This document shows, one piece after another, positions 18,500-27,801 of a DNA stretch of 64,000 nt. The position numbers and the translations under genes are program-made. Origin of the DNA: an uncultured Paracoccaceae bacterium (lineage in GTDB: Bacteria > Pseudomonadota > Alphaproteobacteria > Rhodobacterales > Rhodobacteraceae); the NCBI GenBank assembly GCA_947489325.1, contig CANLDA010000002.1:372001-436000 (forward strand), given 5' to 3'. Under the pieces are notes generated by a model, which was not told where the DNA came from, searched no databases, and saw only the letters and a program-made list of their open reading frames with translations. Positions within the stretch are counted from its first letter, which is position 1. Every line of letters starts with the position of its first letter.

Positions 18500-19774
18500 T
18501 CAGGGCAGGGGTGTTCTGTCCGCTGGTGTAAGGCCCGCGTCGCGATTGCTGTTGGCGGAAATGAAATCCAACACCAAGGGGCGGATATTATTACGCCAGC
18601 TGCGCCCTGCAAAAATACCATAGTGACCCGCGCCCGGTTCTACGTGGCTGGCCTTTTTGTCATCGGGCAGGCCAGTGCACAAATCCAGTGCGGCAATGCA
18701 TTGTCCAGGGGCCGAAATATCATCATTTGCACCCTCAACCGTTTTGACGGCAACCGTGGTGATTTTGCCCATATCCACCTTACGCCCGGCAACAGTGAAT
18801 TCGTTCAGCGCAATTTCGCGATTCTTGAAGATGCGTTCGACCGTGGAGAGATAAAATTCCGCTGGCATGTCCATCACCGCTAGATATTCATCATAAAAAC
18901 GGTTGTGGGCATCGTGATCTGAGGCCTCGCCTAATGCGGTGCGGATGATTTGGTCGTTAAAGGCCTTGTTGTGGCGTTCCCCATTCATTGACATGAATGA
19001 CGCCAGTTGCAGCAATCCGGGGTAAACCTTGCGGCCCACGCCTTGATACTTGAATCCAACCTGTTGGATCATGGTTTCTTCAAGCTGACCCATGGTGACA
19101 CGGCGGCCAAAATCGGTGACCTCGGTTGGGGTGGCATCAGGATCAACGGGTCCGCCAATCAAAGTCAGCGAGCGCGGCTGTGCGTCTGGTTCTTCTTCCG
19201 CCAGATATGCGGTGGCTGCAAGCGTCAGCGGCACAGGTTGACACACGGCAATCACATGGGTTTCAGGCCCCAGATGCCGCAGGAAATCTACAAGATACAG
19301 CGTGTAATCTTCGACATCGAATTTGCCGGCAGACACAGGGATATCGCGTGCGTTATGCCAATCCGTCACATAAATCTCAAAATCGGGTAACAATGAAATT
19401 ACGGTAGAACGCAGCAATGTTGCGTAATGACCGGACATCGGGGCCACCAGCAAAACCTGTTGACGACGACGACGACGCCCTTGAACCGCAAAATGAATGA
19501 GGTTCCCAAAATCATGTTCAACCACGGTTTCAATCTGAACCACGTGATCCTTGCCATCTTCGCAGGTAAACGAATGAATGCCCCAATCCGGCTTGGTCAC
19601 CATGCGTTGGAAACTGCGTTCGGTCACATCACCCCAGGCGGCCATCCATTGTAGGGCAGGATTGGGTACCATCGCAAACATCGGATAAGACGCCATCGCT
19701 TTGGCAGAAGCCCCCATCCACTGATTGGTGTTGCGGATAGTCTCCATCAAGTCGTAGGTTGCCATATAACGCAT
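18500..19774 (-). CDS. phaZ: Intracellular poly(3-hydroxybutyrate) depolymerase
   Basis: The 424-residue enzyme cleaves stored PHB into hydroxybutyrate. The sequence HVIAVCQPVPLTLAATAYL contains the catalytic Cys that replaces Ser in this depolymerase family, and ending residues ASHVEPGAGHYGIFAGRSW match the conserved His motif. It is divergent from phaC, with a CTGC-N3-GCAG palindrome in the 111-base space, so storage and mobilisation may share control. Confidence 0.95.
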   Translation of the reverse strand: MRYMATYDLMETIRNTNQWMGASAKAMASYPMFAMVPNPALQWMAAWGDVTERSFQRMVTKPDWGIHSFTCEDGKDHVVQIETVVEHDFGNLIHFAVQGRRRRRQQVLLVAPMSGHYATLLRSTVISLLPDFEIYVTDWHNARDIPVSAGKFDVEDYTLYLVDFLRHLGPETHVIAVCQPVPLTLAATAYLAEEEPDAQPRSLTLIGGPVDPDATPTEVTDFGRRVTMGQLEETMIQQVGFKYQGVGRKVYPGLLQLASFMSMNGERHNKAFNDQIIRTALGEASDHDAHNRFYDEYLAVMDMPAEFYLSTVERIFKNREIALNEFTVAGRKVDMGKITTVAVKTVEGANDDISAPGQCIAALDLCTGLPDDKKASHVEPGAGHYGIFAGRSWRNNIRPLVLDFISANSNRDAGLTPADRTPLP

Positions 19775-19849
19775 TGGCTATTCCTTCGTTACACCCGTAG
19801 AATTACTGGGATGATTTGTCATCGTGACGTAACATGACAAAGAGATCAT

Positions 19850-19862
19850 GCTGCATAGCAGC
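19850..19862. promoter_or_regulatory. PhaR-type operator candidate upstream of phaC
   Basis: GCTGC-ATA-GCAGC is a perfect palindrome between phaZ and phaC. PhaR of Paracoccus and Rhodobacter binds TGC-rich CTGC-N3/4-GCAG sites, and the same form appears before phaP. Confidence 0.5.
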
Positions 19863-19885
19863 GAGAATAGGGTCTGGAATTTGAT

Positions 19886-21679
19886 ATGACAACAACTGAG
19901 AATGCCGCAGGTGCAAATTTGACGCAGTTGAATGAAAATTTGACCAAGGTTGAAGAGCTTTCACAGCGTTTGATCTCTGTTATGTCTGATCGCACACCCC
20001 TGCGACAGGAGTTGAATGGTCCGGATCAAGAACTGTTTGCCAATGCGGCCGGTGCCTATTGGACCGAGATGCTGCAAAATCCCAGTAAAGTGATCGAAAT
20101 GCAGATCGATTATTGGTCCAAGTCTGTTCAGCATTTTGTTGAGGCCCAGACGCTTTTTGCCCAAAACCAGATAAATCCTGCGCAATCGCCGCCTTCCGAG
20201 GATCGCCGTTTTGCCAATCCGATGTGGGCAAGTAATCCGTATTTTCATTACCTCAAGCAACAGTATCAACTGAATGCCGAAGCCGTCGAAGCCGCTGTTC
20301 AGAACGCTGAAGGTCTGGAAAGCAAGGAAAAGCAACGTCTGGAGTATTTTTCAAAGCAGATCATCGACATGATGTGCCCAACGAACTTTCTAGGCACCAA
20401 CCCGGATGCCTTGGAAAAGGCAGTGGAAACCGATGGGTTGTCGCTGGTGCAAGGGTTGGAAAACCTTATTGCTGACCTAGAGGCCAATAATGGTGAATTG
20501 GTGGTGCGTTTGGCGGATGAAGACGCTTTTGAGGTTGGAAAAAACATAGCCACCAGTCCGGGTAAGGTGGTGTTTCGCAACAAGATGATGGAACTGGTGC
20601 AATATGCATCCAGCACCGAAACCGTGCATGAGATCCCGTTGATCATCTTTCCACCCTGGATCAACAAATTCTATATTCTTGATCTTAAAGAAAAAAATAG
20701 CATGATCAAATGGTTGGTCGATCAGGGCTATACCGTGTTCATCGTCAGTTGGATCAATCCAGACCGCAGCTATGCCGATGTGGGTATGGACGACTATATC
20801 GAAGATGGATTTCTGACTGCGATTGAAGAAGTCAAACAACTTACCCAGCAAAAGCAAGTGAACGCGGTGGGGTATTGTATTGCAGGCACCACGCTGCACC
20901 TTACTCTTGCTCTCATGAAAAAACGTGGCGACAAATCGATAAAATCTGCCACTTTCTTTACGGCACTCACCGACTTTGGCGAGCAGGGCGAATTCACGCC
21001 TTTCCTGCAAAATGATTTCATCGACGGAATTGATGATGAAGTGAACGAAGAGGGACTTTTGCGCTCCTTTATTATGCAGCGCACCTTTAGTTTTCTGCGC
21101 TCTAATGATCTGATTTATGGTCCCGCGATCAAAAGCTATATGATGGGAGAAGCGCCGCCAGCCTTTGATCTATTGTATTGGAACGGGGATGGTTCGGGCC
21201 TTCCGGGGCGTATGGCACATGAATATCTGCGCCGCCTGTGTCAGGCCAATCAGTTTGTGAATGAAGGTGTCGAATTTTGTGGGGAAACCCTGCACGTAAA
21301 AGACGTGACTGTGCCGATTTGCGCAGTGACGTGTGAAACCGATCATATTGCGCGTTGGAAAGATTGCTATCGTGGCTTTCAACAAACCAGCAGCCGTTCG
21401 AAAACCTTTATCGTTTCTCAATCAGGTCACATTGCGGGCATTGTGAATCCTCCGTCAAAAAAGAAATACGGTCATTATTCGAATGCTGACGTCAAACTGG
21501 AGGCCGAAGATTGGATGGCAACCGCACAGTTTAGTGAAGGAAGCTGGTGGCCGCGGTGGAATAAATGGTTGTCGGGCAAGTCTGGAAAAAAAATTCCGTC
21601 ACGAAACCCGGGTGATTCGTCCCGTCCTGCCTTGTGTGATGCGCCAGGTGCCTATGTTAAAATCAAGGCAACACGTTGA
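19886..21679 (+). CDS. phaC: Class I poly(3-hydroxyalkanoate) synthase
   Basis: The 597-residue enzyme polymerises 3-hydroxyacyl-CoA on the granule surface. The lipase-like box is VGYCIAGTTLHL with the catalytic Cys at residue 331; Asp and His of the triad lie in CETDHIARWKDCY and SQSGHIAGIVNPP. Length is right for class I. The next gene is a phasin, so granule formation is controlled as a unit. Confidence 0.96.
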   Translation: MTTTENAAGANLTQLNENLTKVEELSQRLISVMSDRTPLRQELNGPDQELFANAAGAYWTEMLQNPSKVIEMQIDYWSKSVQHFVEAQTLFAQNQINPAQSPPSEDRRFANPMWASNPYFHYLKQQYQLNAEAVEAAVQNAEGLESKEKQRLEYFSKQIIDMMCPTNFLGTNPDALEKAVETDGLSLVQGLENLIADLEANNGELVVRLADEDAFEVGKNIATSPGKVVFRNKMMELVQYASSTETVHEIPLIIFPPWINKFYILDLKEKNSMIKWLVDQGYTVFIVSWINPDRSYADVGMDDYIEDGFLTAIEEVKQLTQQKQVNAVGYCIAGTTLHLTLALMKKRGDKSIKSATFFTALTDFGEQGEFTPFLQNDFIDGIDDEVNEEGLLRSFIMQRTFSFLRSNDLIYGPAIKSYMMGEAPPAFDLLYWNGDGSGLPGRMAHEYLRRLCQANQFVNEGVEFCGETLHVKDVTVPICAVTCETDHIARWKDCYRGFQQTSSRSKTFIVSQSGHIAGIVNPPSKKKYGHYSNADVKLEAEDWMATAQFSEGSWWPRWNKWLSGKSGKKIPSRNPGDSSRPALCDAPGAYVKIKATR

Positions 21680-21699
21680 ATTTATTGAGTTTAGATATT

Positions 21700-21720
21700 T
21701 TATGCTGCGATGCAGCATAA
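21700..21720. promoter_or_regulatory. PhaR-type operator candidate upstream of phaP
   Basis: TTATGCTGC-GAT-GCAGCATAA is a perfect 9-3-9 palindrome. It contains CTGC-N3-GCAG and lies in the phaC-phaP space, where PhaR repression is known in relatives. Confidence 0.55.
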
Positions 21721-21731
21721 ATTCCTTGATT

Positions 21732-21746
21732 TGCCGCGATGCAGCA
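21732..21746. promoter_or_regulatory. Second, weaker PhaR-type site upstream of phaP
   Basis: TGCCGC-GAT-GCAGCA pairs with a single mismatch and repeats the CGATGCAGCAT text of the neighbouring site 12 bases away, giving a two-site operator arrangement. Confidence 0.4.
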
Positions 21747-21809
21747 TTTATATAATTTGCAGACGCAGAAAAACGCGGGATGCCCCGCACTTCTCTAAGG
21801 AATTTTGAA

Positions 21810-22253
21810 ATGGCTAAGACTCAAGACATGACTGCAATGTTGAAAGACATGATGGGCGCATTTCCAGTGGATACCAAAGCCATGGATGATGCATTTAAGA
21901 ACACTGCAAGCCTGAACGAAAAACTCGCAGGTGTTGCTTTGGACGCAGCCGAAAAATCTTCGGAAATCTCCAGCAAATGGACCAAAGACACATTGTCCAA
22001 ACTGACAGATATGTCCAAAGCCAAGGCAGATCCTGCTGATTATGCCAAAGCGATGACCGATTTCGCTTCTGCTCAAGCCGAAGTTGCGGCTGAAAACATG
22101 GCAGCATTTGCCGAAGTTGCAAAAAAAGTTCAAACCACAACTGTTGAGCTGATGATGGCAGCTGGCAAAGAAGCGGGCGAAGAAGTGGCTGCAACTGTGA
22201 AAAAAGCAACAAACGATGTGACGTCTGCTGCGAAAAAAGCGACTTCTAAGTAA
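21810..22253 (+). CDS. phaP: Phasin, PHB-granule coat protein
   Basis: The 147-residue, mostly helical protein has the usual phasin layout: amphipathic helices and an Ala/Lys-rich end (AATVKKATNDVTSAAKKA). It coats PHB granules. ATG 21810 follows AAGGAATTTTGAA; the ATG at 21780 only adds ten residues. It is followed by a terminator and phaR. Confidence 0.9.
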   Translation: MAKTQDMTAMLKDMMGAFPVDTKAMDDAFKNTASLNEKLAGVALDAAEKSSEISSKWTKDTLSKLTDMSKAKADPADYAKAMTDFASAQAEVAAENMAAFAEVAKKVQTTTVELMMAAGKEAGEEVAATVKKATNDVTSAAKKATSK

Positions 22254-22305
22254 GTCATATAAGACGCATCTGCGCTTTACCCTCCCTTAAAAGTGCTGAT
22301 TGCAC

Positions 22306-22335
22306 GGGCGAGCCTCAGGCTCGCCCTTTCTTTTT
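22306..22335 (+). terminator. Terminator after phaP
   Basis: GGGCGAGCC-TCA-GGCTCGCCC is a 9-base perfect stem followed by TTTCTTTTT. It separates phaP from phaR. Confidence 0.9.
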
Positions 22336-22390
22336 GTTCTGCACTCGCATAGGCTTTGCTGTAGTGCTGCACATTCGGGGAGAATTAGTA

Positions 22391-22948
22391 TTGGCAGAGA
22401 GTGACAAGCCGCTTTTGATCAAGCGTTATGCCAGCCGGCGTTTATACAATACAGAAACCAGCGATTATGTGACGTTGGAAGATATTGCCGGCTTTATCCG
22501 CAGCGGTCGTGAAGTTCAGATCGTGGATTTGAAAAGCGGAGATGACCTGACGCGCCAATATCTGTTGCAGATCATCGCAGAACACGAAAGTCGCGGTGAA
22601 AATATGCTGCCATTGAATGTTTTGAACGATCTAGTGCGCAGTTATACGACCCAAGCGGGCAGTGTGGTGCCACAGTTTCTGGCTGCAAGCTTTGACATGT
22701 TACGCAATGGCCAAAGCCAAATGATGGAAAATATTTCGACCGTCAATCCGATCGGCACCTTACCCGGGATGGAGGCAATGCAGGCGCAGCAAGAGGCCTT
22801 TATCAAAGCCATGAGTGGCGTTTTTGCAGGTGCAGTACCAACAACACCCGCGGCAGAACCCGAGAAATCGGAAACAAGTGGCGAAGATTTGAATGCAATC
22901 AAGCAACAGCTGAGTGACCTTCAGGATAAACTGTCAAAGCTCAGCTGA
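22391..22948 (+). CDS. phaR: PHB synthesis repressor PhaR
   Basis: The 185-residue regulator has the PHB-accumulation DNA-binding domain (LLIKRYASRRLYNTETSDYVTLEDIAGFIRSGREVQIVD). In relatives it binds PHB and is released from the phaP and phaR operators as polymer appears. I chose the TTG at 22391 because GGGGAGA stands 8-10 bases upstream; the ATG at 22334 would place the domain behind 19 unrelated residues. A TGC-rich site (GTGCTGCAC at 22364) lies just upstream, suggesting autoregulation. Confidence 0.93.
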   Translation: MAESDKPLLIKRYASRRLYNTETSDYVTLEDIAGFIRSGREVQIVDLKSGDDLTRQYLLQIIAEHESRGENMLPLNVLNDLVRSYTTQAGSVVPQFLAASFDMLRNGQSQMMENISTVNPIGTLPGMEAMQAQQEAFIKAMSGVFAGAVPTTPAAEPEKSETSGEDLNAIKQQLSDLQDKLSKLS

Positions 22949-22954
22949 GAGAAA

Positions 22955-23024
22955 GCTCATCGCTCCCTTAAGGTCGCTCTTCGCGTGTTATTCAGCGAAG
23001 AGCGCGTGTAAACGAGCGATGAGC
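22955..23024. repeat. Dispersed nested palindrome, copy A
   Basis: Outer arms GCTCATCGCTC and GAGCGATGAGC (11 bases) enclose inner arms CGCTCTTCGC and GCGAAGAGCG (10 bases) and a 10-base loop, with CCCTTAAGGT between arms. The left half is nearly identical to copies at 34173 and 40025. It lies in the 84-base space between convergent phaR and the DegT-family gene. Confidence 0.75.
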
Positions 23025-23031
23025 AGATGCG

Positions 23032-24222
23032 TCAGGTTCCGTAAGTACGAAGTGGTCCCATGACATCTTCTGCTGCGGCTGTCAGAATCTCAGCGATGGT
23101 GTCCAACTCTGGTTGTGTCAAGCGTGCGGGCAAGCGCATATCGCAGGCGCGTCCTAACATGGCGCGGGTTTTAGGTAATTCAGGAATATCGTTCAAAAAT
23201 TGCCAGTTCCAAAAGGCGCGGGCATTATCTTTTGAAGCACCAAACACTTGCACCTTGATCCCACGTGCTTGTGCGGCCGCCTGATAGGCCTCAACCTGTG
23301 CATCGTTCAAACCTTCCAGATTGAACTGAATGCTGTCGGGGGCACGCTCTTCTGGCGTCAGCTTTTCTGGAACAGAAAGCCAAGGAGAGAGCTGTAGTTT
23401 TGCGGCCACATAGTCATGTCCTGCACGGCCATCACGCACACGACGGGCAACCTCTGGCAATTGGGCGCGGATAATCGCCGCCGACAGGTTGGACAGGCGT
23501 AGATTGTACAACGGCAGTTGGTTTTGCCAACGCGCAAAGGCATCGTGCAAAACGGGATGTTTTTGCCAATTATGTTCATATGCGCCTGACATGATGATGC
23601 AGCGCGCCACTAGGTCGGCATCGTCTGTTACCAAAATGCCGCCTTCGCCGGCATTCACCAATTTATATGACTGAAACGAAAAGCAGCCGATTTTGCCAAG
23701 CGTGCCAATATTACGGTCATGCCATGTGGTGCCAAGACTATGGGCCGCATCTTCGATCACTGGGATGTTTTTGGCATCACACAGGGCCATGATTGCATCC
23801 ATATCTGATGTATGCCCACGCATGTGGCTGATAATGACCGCCTGAACATCGTCCAGCTTGGCAGCGAAATCATCTATGTCGATGCGATAATTGTCGCCGA
23901 CTTCACACAGAACGGGGATACAATCGGCATGAACCACCGATGATGGTACGGCTGCGAATGTGAATCCAGGAATCATGACACGTGCATCACGCGGTAGAGC
24001 CAGAGCTTTGAGAGACAAGAAAAGAGCCGCAGAACATGAGCTTACGGCGAGGGCATATTTGCTTCCCAGCAGGGCGGCGAATTCGCTTTCCAGTAGGGCC
24101 ACAGGTGCATTTTCCGGCGCTGTGTATCGGAACAGATCACCAGATTGCAGCATTCTGTCAATCTCGTCACGGGCAGATTGTGGGATGGGTTCCGCGTCAT
24201 AGACGTTGGGAGTCAGCGTCAT
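23032..24222 (-). CDS. DegT/DnrJ/EryC1/StrS-family PLP aminotransferase
   Basis: The 396-residue protein has the fold-type I sugar-aminotransferase pattern: SSCSAALFLSLKAL, VIEDAAHSLGTTW (Asp with PLP) and FSFQSYKLVNAGEGG, which carries the PLP Lys. The family makes amino sugars for cell surface polymers or antibiotics, but here no other sugar genes are near, so the substrate is open. I chose ATG 24222 because AAGGAA is spaced correctly; a GTG at 24231 in frame is too near that site. Confidence 0.87.
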   Translation of the reverse strand: MTLTPNVYDAEPIPQSARDEIDRMLQSGDLFRYTAPENAPVALLESEFAALLGSKYALAVSSCSAALFLSLKALALPRDARVMIPGFTFAAVPSSVVHADCIPVLCEVGDNYRIDIDDFAAKLDDVQAVIISHMRGHTSDMDAIMALCDAKNIPVIEDAAHSLGTTWHDRNIGTLGKIGCFSFQSYKLVNAGEGGILVTDDADLVARCIIMSGAYEHNWQKHPVLHDAFARWQNQLPLYNLRLSNLSAAIIRAQLPEVARRVRDGRAGHDYVAAKLQLSPWLSVPEKLTPEERAPDSIQFNLEGLNDAQVEAYQAAAQARGIKVQVFGASKDNARAFWNWQFLNDIPELPKTRAMLGRACDMRLPARLTQPELDTIAEILTAAAEDVMGPLRTYGT

Positions 24223-24396
24223 GTATTTCACTTTCCTTAAGTCTTACTTTGAGAAAAGTAAAACAAAGGCGGACAAAAAGCGAGACCAATTTGGTCCAAT
24301 GGGCGTTTTTCCGCAGGTCTATTTTGGATGTTGCAAATAGGTTTCAAATCGCTGACCCCAAGGATCAGAGAGCATAGAAATTCGAAAGAAATACGA

Positions 24397-25704
24397 TCAG
24401 AGACCTATGCGGTCCCGCAGGCTGAACCAGGTCATGGCAAGGATCAACAGGGGTGTTCGCATCGCGCCGCCCCCAGGAAAGGACGGGGCAGGGATAGAGG
24501 CCATGACATCAAATCCCTTGCTGTCGCCATGAATGGCTTGCGCGATAAGCTGCCCTGCATGGGTGGCTGTGCCCACACCATGACCAGAATAACCAGAGGC
24601 GTTCCAAATATTTGATGCCGTTCGCGCAAGGTAAGGCATGCGTTTCATAGTGATGCCCAAAGTGCCCCCCCATGCATAGTCAATTTCGACGTCTTTGAGG
24701 TGGGGATAGATCATGCTCATGGGTTTGCGCACCTTGGCGGCAATATCGGTGGGAAAACGATAGCCATAGCTTTCGCCGCCCCCAAACAGCAATCGATTGT
24801 CATGGCTTAGACGGAAATAGTTCACCACGAAACGGCTGTCGGCGATGGCTACGTCGCGGGTCAGAACCATGTCACACTCTGCATCTGTCAAAGGGCGGGT
24901 TGCAGCCACAAAATTGTTGATCGGCATCACGCGCGCTGCGACTTTGCGGTTCAGGTTACCCAGATACCCATTTGCCGCCAGCACAACTTGATCACATTCT
25001 ATGCGTCCGTGATCTGTTTGAACGATCGGTTTTGCGCCTTCCTTAATGTGGTGCACCGCACTGTTTTCATAAATACGCACGCCTGCGGCCAGTGCCGCAC
25101 GTGCCAGTCCTAGAACAAATTGCAAAGGGTGCAAATGCGCCGCGCCCATATCCAGTGTACCGCCACAGTAATCAGGCGAAGGGCACAGTTTGTGCATTTC
25201 GTCTTTTGTCAGGGCACTGATTTGATCATAGCCATAGGTGCTTTGCAGGGTTTCGGCATAGTCGTGCAAGTGATGTACATCGCTTTTGCTTGAAGCAGCC
25301 CATGCGATGCCGGGTTTCAAGTGGCATTCAATATTATGTTTTTTGATCAAGGATTTGACCAAATCCTTAGCTTCTTCACCCATAGACCACAAAGTTTTTG
25401 CCTTATCCAATCCGACGTATTTTTCCAGGCCGTCTTGCTCCATCCGTTGACCAGATCCCAACTGCCCGCCATTGCGACCAGAGGCACCAAAGCCCACGCG
25501 ATGGGCCTCGACCACGACGACATCGTACCCAAGCTCTGCAAGATGCAGCGCAGCGGACAGGCCCGTAAACCCGGCACCTACAACGCAAATATCTGCATGT
25601 GTGCTGCCCCTAAGTTCGGACTGTGGCGGCAGAAAATCTGCTGTCGCAGCATACCAACTTTGGGGGTACTGGCCTTGTTTGTCGTTGGAATAGAGCAGAT
25701 TCAT
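24397..25704 (-). CDS. FAD-dependent amine oxidoreductase (PuuB-like)
   Basis: The 435-residue protein has a DAO-type FAD domain with the dinucleotide motif DICVVGAGFTGLSAALHLAELG near residue 40 and a second family motif, GFGASGRNGGQLG, typical of PuuB/OrdL enzymes that oxidise gamma-glutamylated amines. It is the last gene of a minus-strand group with two glutamine synthetase homologues and a GATase, four bases after the preceding gene's stop. The oxidised amine is not identified. Confidence 0.88.
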   Translation of the reverse strand: MNLLYSNDKQGQYPQSWYAATADFLPPQSELRGSTHADICVVGAGFTGLSAALHLAELGYDVVVVEAHRVGFGASGRNGGQLGSGQRMEQDGLEKYVGLDKAKTLWSMGEEAKDLVKSLIKKHNIECHLKPGIAWAASSKSDVHHLHDYAETLQSTYGYDQISALTKDEMHKLCPSPDYCGGTLDMGAAHLHPLQFVLGLARAALAAGVRIYENSAVHHIKEGAKPIVQTDHGRIECDQVVLAANGYLGNLNRKVAARVMPINNFVAATRPLTDAECDMVLTRDVAIADSRFVVNYFRLSHDNRLLFGGGESYGYRFPTDIAAKVRKPMSMIYPHLKDVEIDYAWGGTLGITMKRMPYLARTASNIWNASGYSGHGVGTATHAGQLIAQAIHGDSKGFDVMASIPAPSFPGGGAMRTPLLILAMTWFSLRDRIGL

Positions 25705-25708
25705 TGCG

Positions 25709-27070
25709 TCACACGTTCAAAAGCAAGTGTTCACGTTCCCATGGAGAAATGACCTGAAGAAATTCTTCGTACTCGGTACGTTTCACGATGGAATAGACAC
25801 GGGCGAATTCTGGTCCCAACACCTCATGCAAGGCACTCGCCTCGTCAAACATATCCAACGCTTGCCCCATAACACGGGGAATGTCGGTCTTGCCTTCGTA
25901 GGCATCCCCGCGGAATTGTTCGCTTGGGCGTTGTTTTTCTTTCAACCCCAAGTATCCGCAGGCCAAGGATACGGCAATTCCCAGATACGGATTACAATCC
26001 ATCCCGGCAAGGCGGTTTTCAACACGACGTGCAGAGGTGCTTGAAATCGGAATGCGCAGGCCAGTGGTTCGGTTGTCACGCGCCCATTCCAGATTGATTG
26101 GGGCCGCGTGATCTTTCACATAGCGACGATAAGAGTTCACATAGGGTGCCAGCACGGCAATCGCTGACGGCAAATGATTTTGTAACCCTGCGATATAGTA
26201 ATAGAATGCATCGGTTTCGCCACCTTGTGGTCCGGAAAACAAGTTTTCTCCGGTCGCTATATCAATGATTGAATGGTGAATGTGCATGGCGCTACCGGGC
26301 TCATCTTCGATTGGTTTGGCCATGAATGTGGCAAAACAATCGTGACGCAGCGCGGCCTCACGGATCAAGCGTTTGAAGTAGAACACCTCATCTGCAAGTT
26401 TGACAGGATCACCATGCAGCAAGTTGATTTCAAGCTGTCCGGCACCGCCTTCTTGGGTGATACCGTCAATTTCAAAGCCTTGCGCCTCGGCAAAATCATA
26501 GATGTCATCAATCACAGGACCAAATTCATCCACCGCCGTCATGGAATAGGCCTGACGCGCGGCCGCAGGTCGGCCAGACCGCCCCATCATCGGCTTGATT
26601 TCCTGGGCTGGGTCAATATTACGCGCCACAAGGAAAAATTCCATTTCAGGCGCGACAATCGGCTCCCAGCCTTCGTCGCGATAGAGCTGCACGACGCGTT
26701 TTAGAACATTTCGCGGGGCAAAAGGAATGGGATCACCATTACGATTATAGGCGTCATGAATGACCTGAAGTGTCCAGTCACCTGTCCACGGGGCGGCAGT
26801 CGTTGTGGACATATCTGGGCGTAGGATCATGTCTTTTTCAATAAACCCATCATCGCCAGCGGCTTCTCCCCAATCGCCTGTGATCGTTTGATAAAATATT
26901 GAATCTGGAAGAAAAAACTGATCCTGACGATAGAATTTGGACGCAGGCACGGCCTTACCACGGGCAATGCCCGGGAGATCCGAAATCACGCATTCAACTT
27001 CGTCAAGCCGCCGCCCTTCAAGATAGGCTTGTGCCGCTTGCGGGAGTGTTTTGTTCCAGTCGTCCATCAT
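25709..27070 (-). CDS. Glutamine synthetase family ligase (PuuA-like), gene 1
   Basis: The 453-residue protein has the GS catalytic domain: GAGQLEINLLHGD, HIHHSI (ATP/metal His), and RVENRLAGMDCNPYLG. It most likely ligates glutamate to an amine, as PuuA does, rather than to ammonia. Its ATG at 27070 overlaps the preceding GATase stop by four bases (ATGA). The paralogue at 27802-29118 has a shorter N-terminal part. Confidence 0.9.
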   Translation of the reverse strand: MMDDWNKTLPQAAQAYLEGRRLDEVECVISDLPGIARGKAVPASKFYRQDQFFLPDSIFYQTITGDWGEAAGDDGFIEKDMILRPDMSTTTAAPWTGDWTLQVIHDAYNRNGDPIPFAPRNVLKRVVQLYRDEGWEPIVAPEMEFFLVARNIDPAQEIKPMMGRSGRPAAARQAYSMTAVDEFGPVIDDIYDFAEAQGFEIDGITQEGGAGQLEINLLHGDPVKLADEVFYFKRLIREAALRHDCFATFMAKPIEDEPGSAMHIHHSIIDIATGENLFSGPQGGETDAFYYYIAGLQNHLPSAIAVLAPYVNSYRRYVKDHAAPINLEWARDNRTTGLRIPISSTSARRVENRLAGMDCNPYLGIAVSLACGYLGLKEKQRPSEQFRGDAYEGKTDIPRVMGQALDMFDEASALHEVLGPEFARVYSIVKRTEYEEFLQVISPWEREHLLLNV

Positions 27071-27747
27071 ACCCTCTCAGCGCGGAAAAAATCCGCTATC
27101 TGTTCTGCAATTGTGTCGCTCGCGAGGGGCAATTCCAGCTTGGAAATTGCCGCATCGAGTTGTTCCTGAGGCACCACGCCTTTGCCGCGTGTATTGGCAA
27201 GCCCTTCGACAAAGTCAGGGCCAAATTCTGGGTGGGGCTGATAAGACAGGGCACGATCGCCATAAATCAGGGCTGCATTGGCGCAAAAATCATTGCTCGC
27301 CAAAACTGTCGCCCCTGGTGGCAATTCAATCACTTGATCCTGATGCCAGGCATTCAGTGGAATTTCAGTGCCGCCAAAATCATACACTTGTCGCCCAACG
27401 GCCCATCCGTTTTTGAACTTTTCAACTTTACCACCCAGCGCCTGTGCGATGATCTGGTGACCAAAGCAGATGCCAACCAACGGTTTGCTTTCGCTGACAG
27501 CCGCGCGAATGAAATCTTCGAGCGGGGGAATCCATTCATGATCCTCATAGGCGCCAAATTTTGATCCAGTGATCAACCATCCATCGGCGGCATGAATAGA
27601 GATTGGAAAGTCCATTTCCAACACGCGCCATGTTTCAAATTCAAAGCCCTGTTCGTGCAGCAAAACTTTGAACATATCATCATAATCACCAAGCGCTCCC
27701 TTAAGTTCGTCAGGGGAAAGGCCGGTTTGCAGGATGCCGATTTTCAT
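27067..27747 (-). CDS. Class I glutamine amidotransferase-like hydrolase
   Basis: The 226-residue protein has the GATase1 nucleophile motif GICFGHQIIAQALGG with Cys near residue 95, and the His-Glu pair in LSYQPHPEFGPDF. Placed between two GS homologues it may hydrolyse the gamma-glutamyl intermediate, as PuuD does, though its Cys motif is closer to GMP synthase-type GATases. Coupled by ATGA with the downstream gene. Confidence 0.87.
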   Translation of the reverse strand: MKIGILQTGLSPDELKGALGDYDDMFKVLLHEQGFEFETWRVLEMDFPISIHAADGWLITGSKFGAYEDHEWIPPLEDFIRAAVSESKPLVGICFGHQIIAQALGGKVEKFKNGWAVGRQVYDFGGTEIPLNAWHQDQVIELPPGATVLASNDFCANAALIYGDRALSYQPHPEFGPDFVEGLANTRGKGVVPQEQLDAAISKLELPLASDTIAEQIADFFRAERV

Positions 27748-27801
27748 AAGTCACCGATTTGATCAAATTTATAAAGACGAAAGTCCAACATCATGTTGGT
27801 C

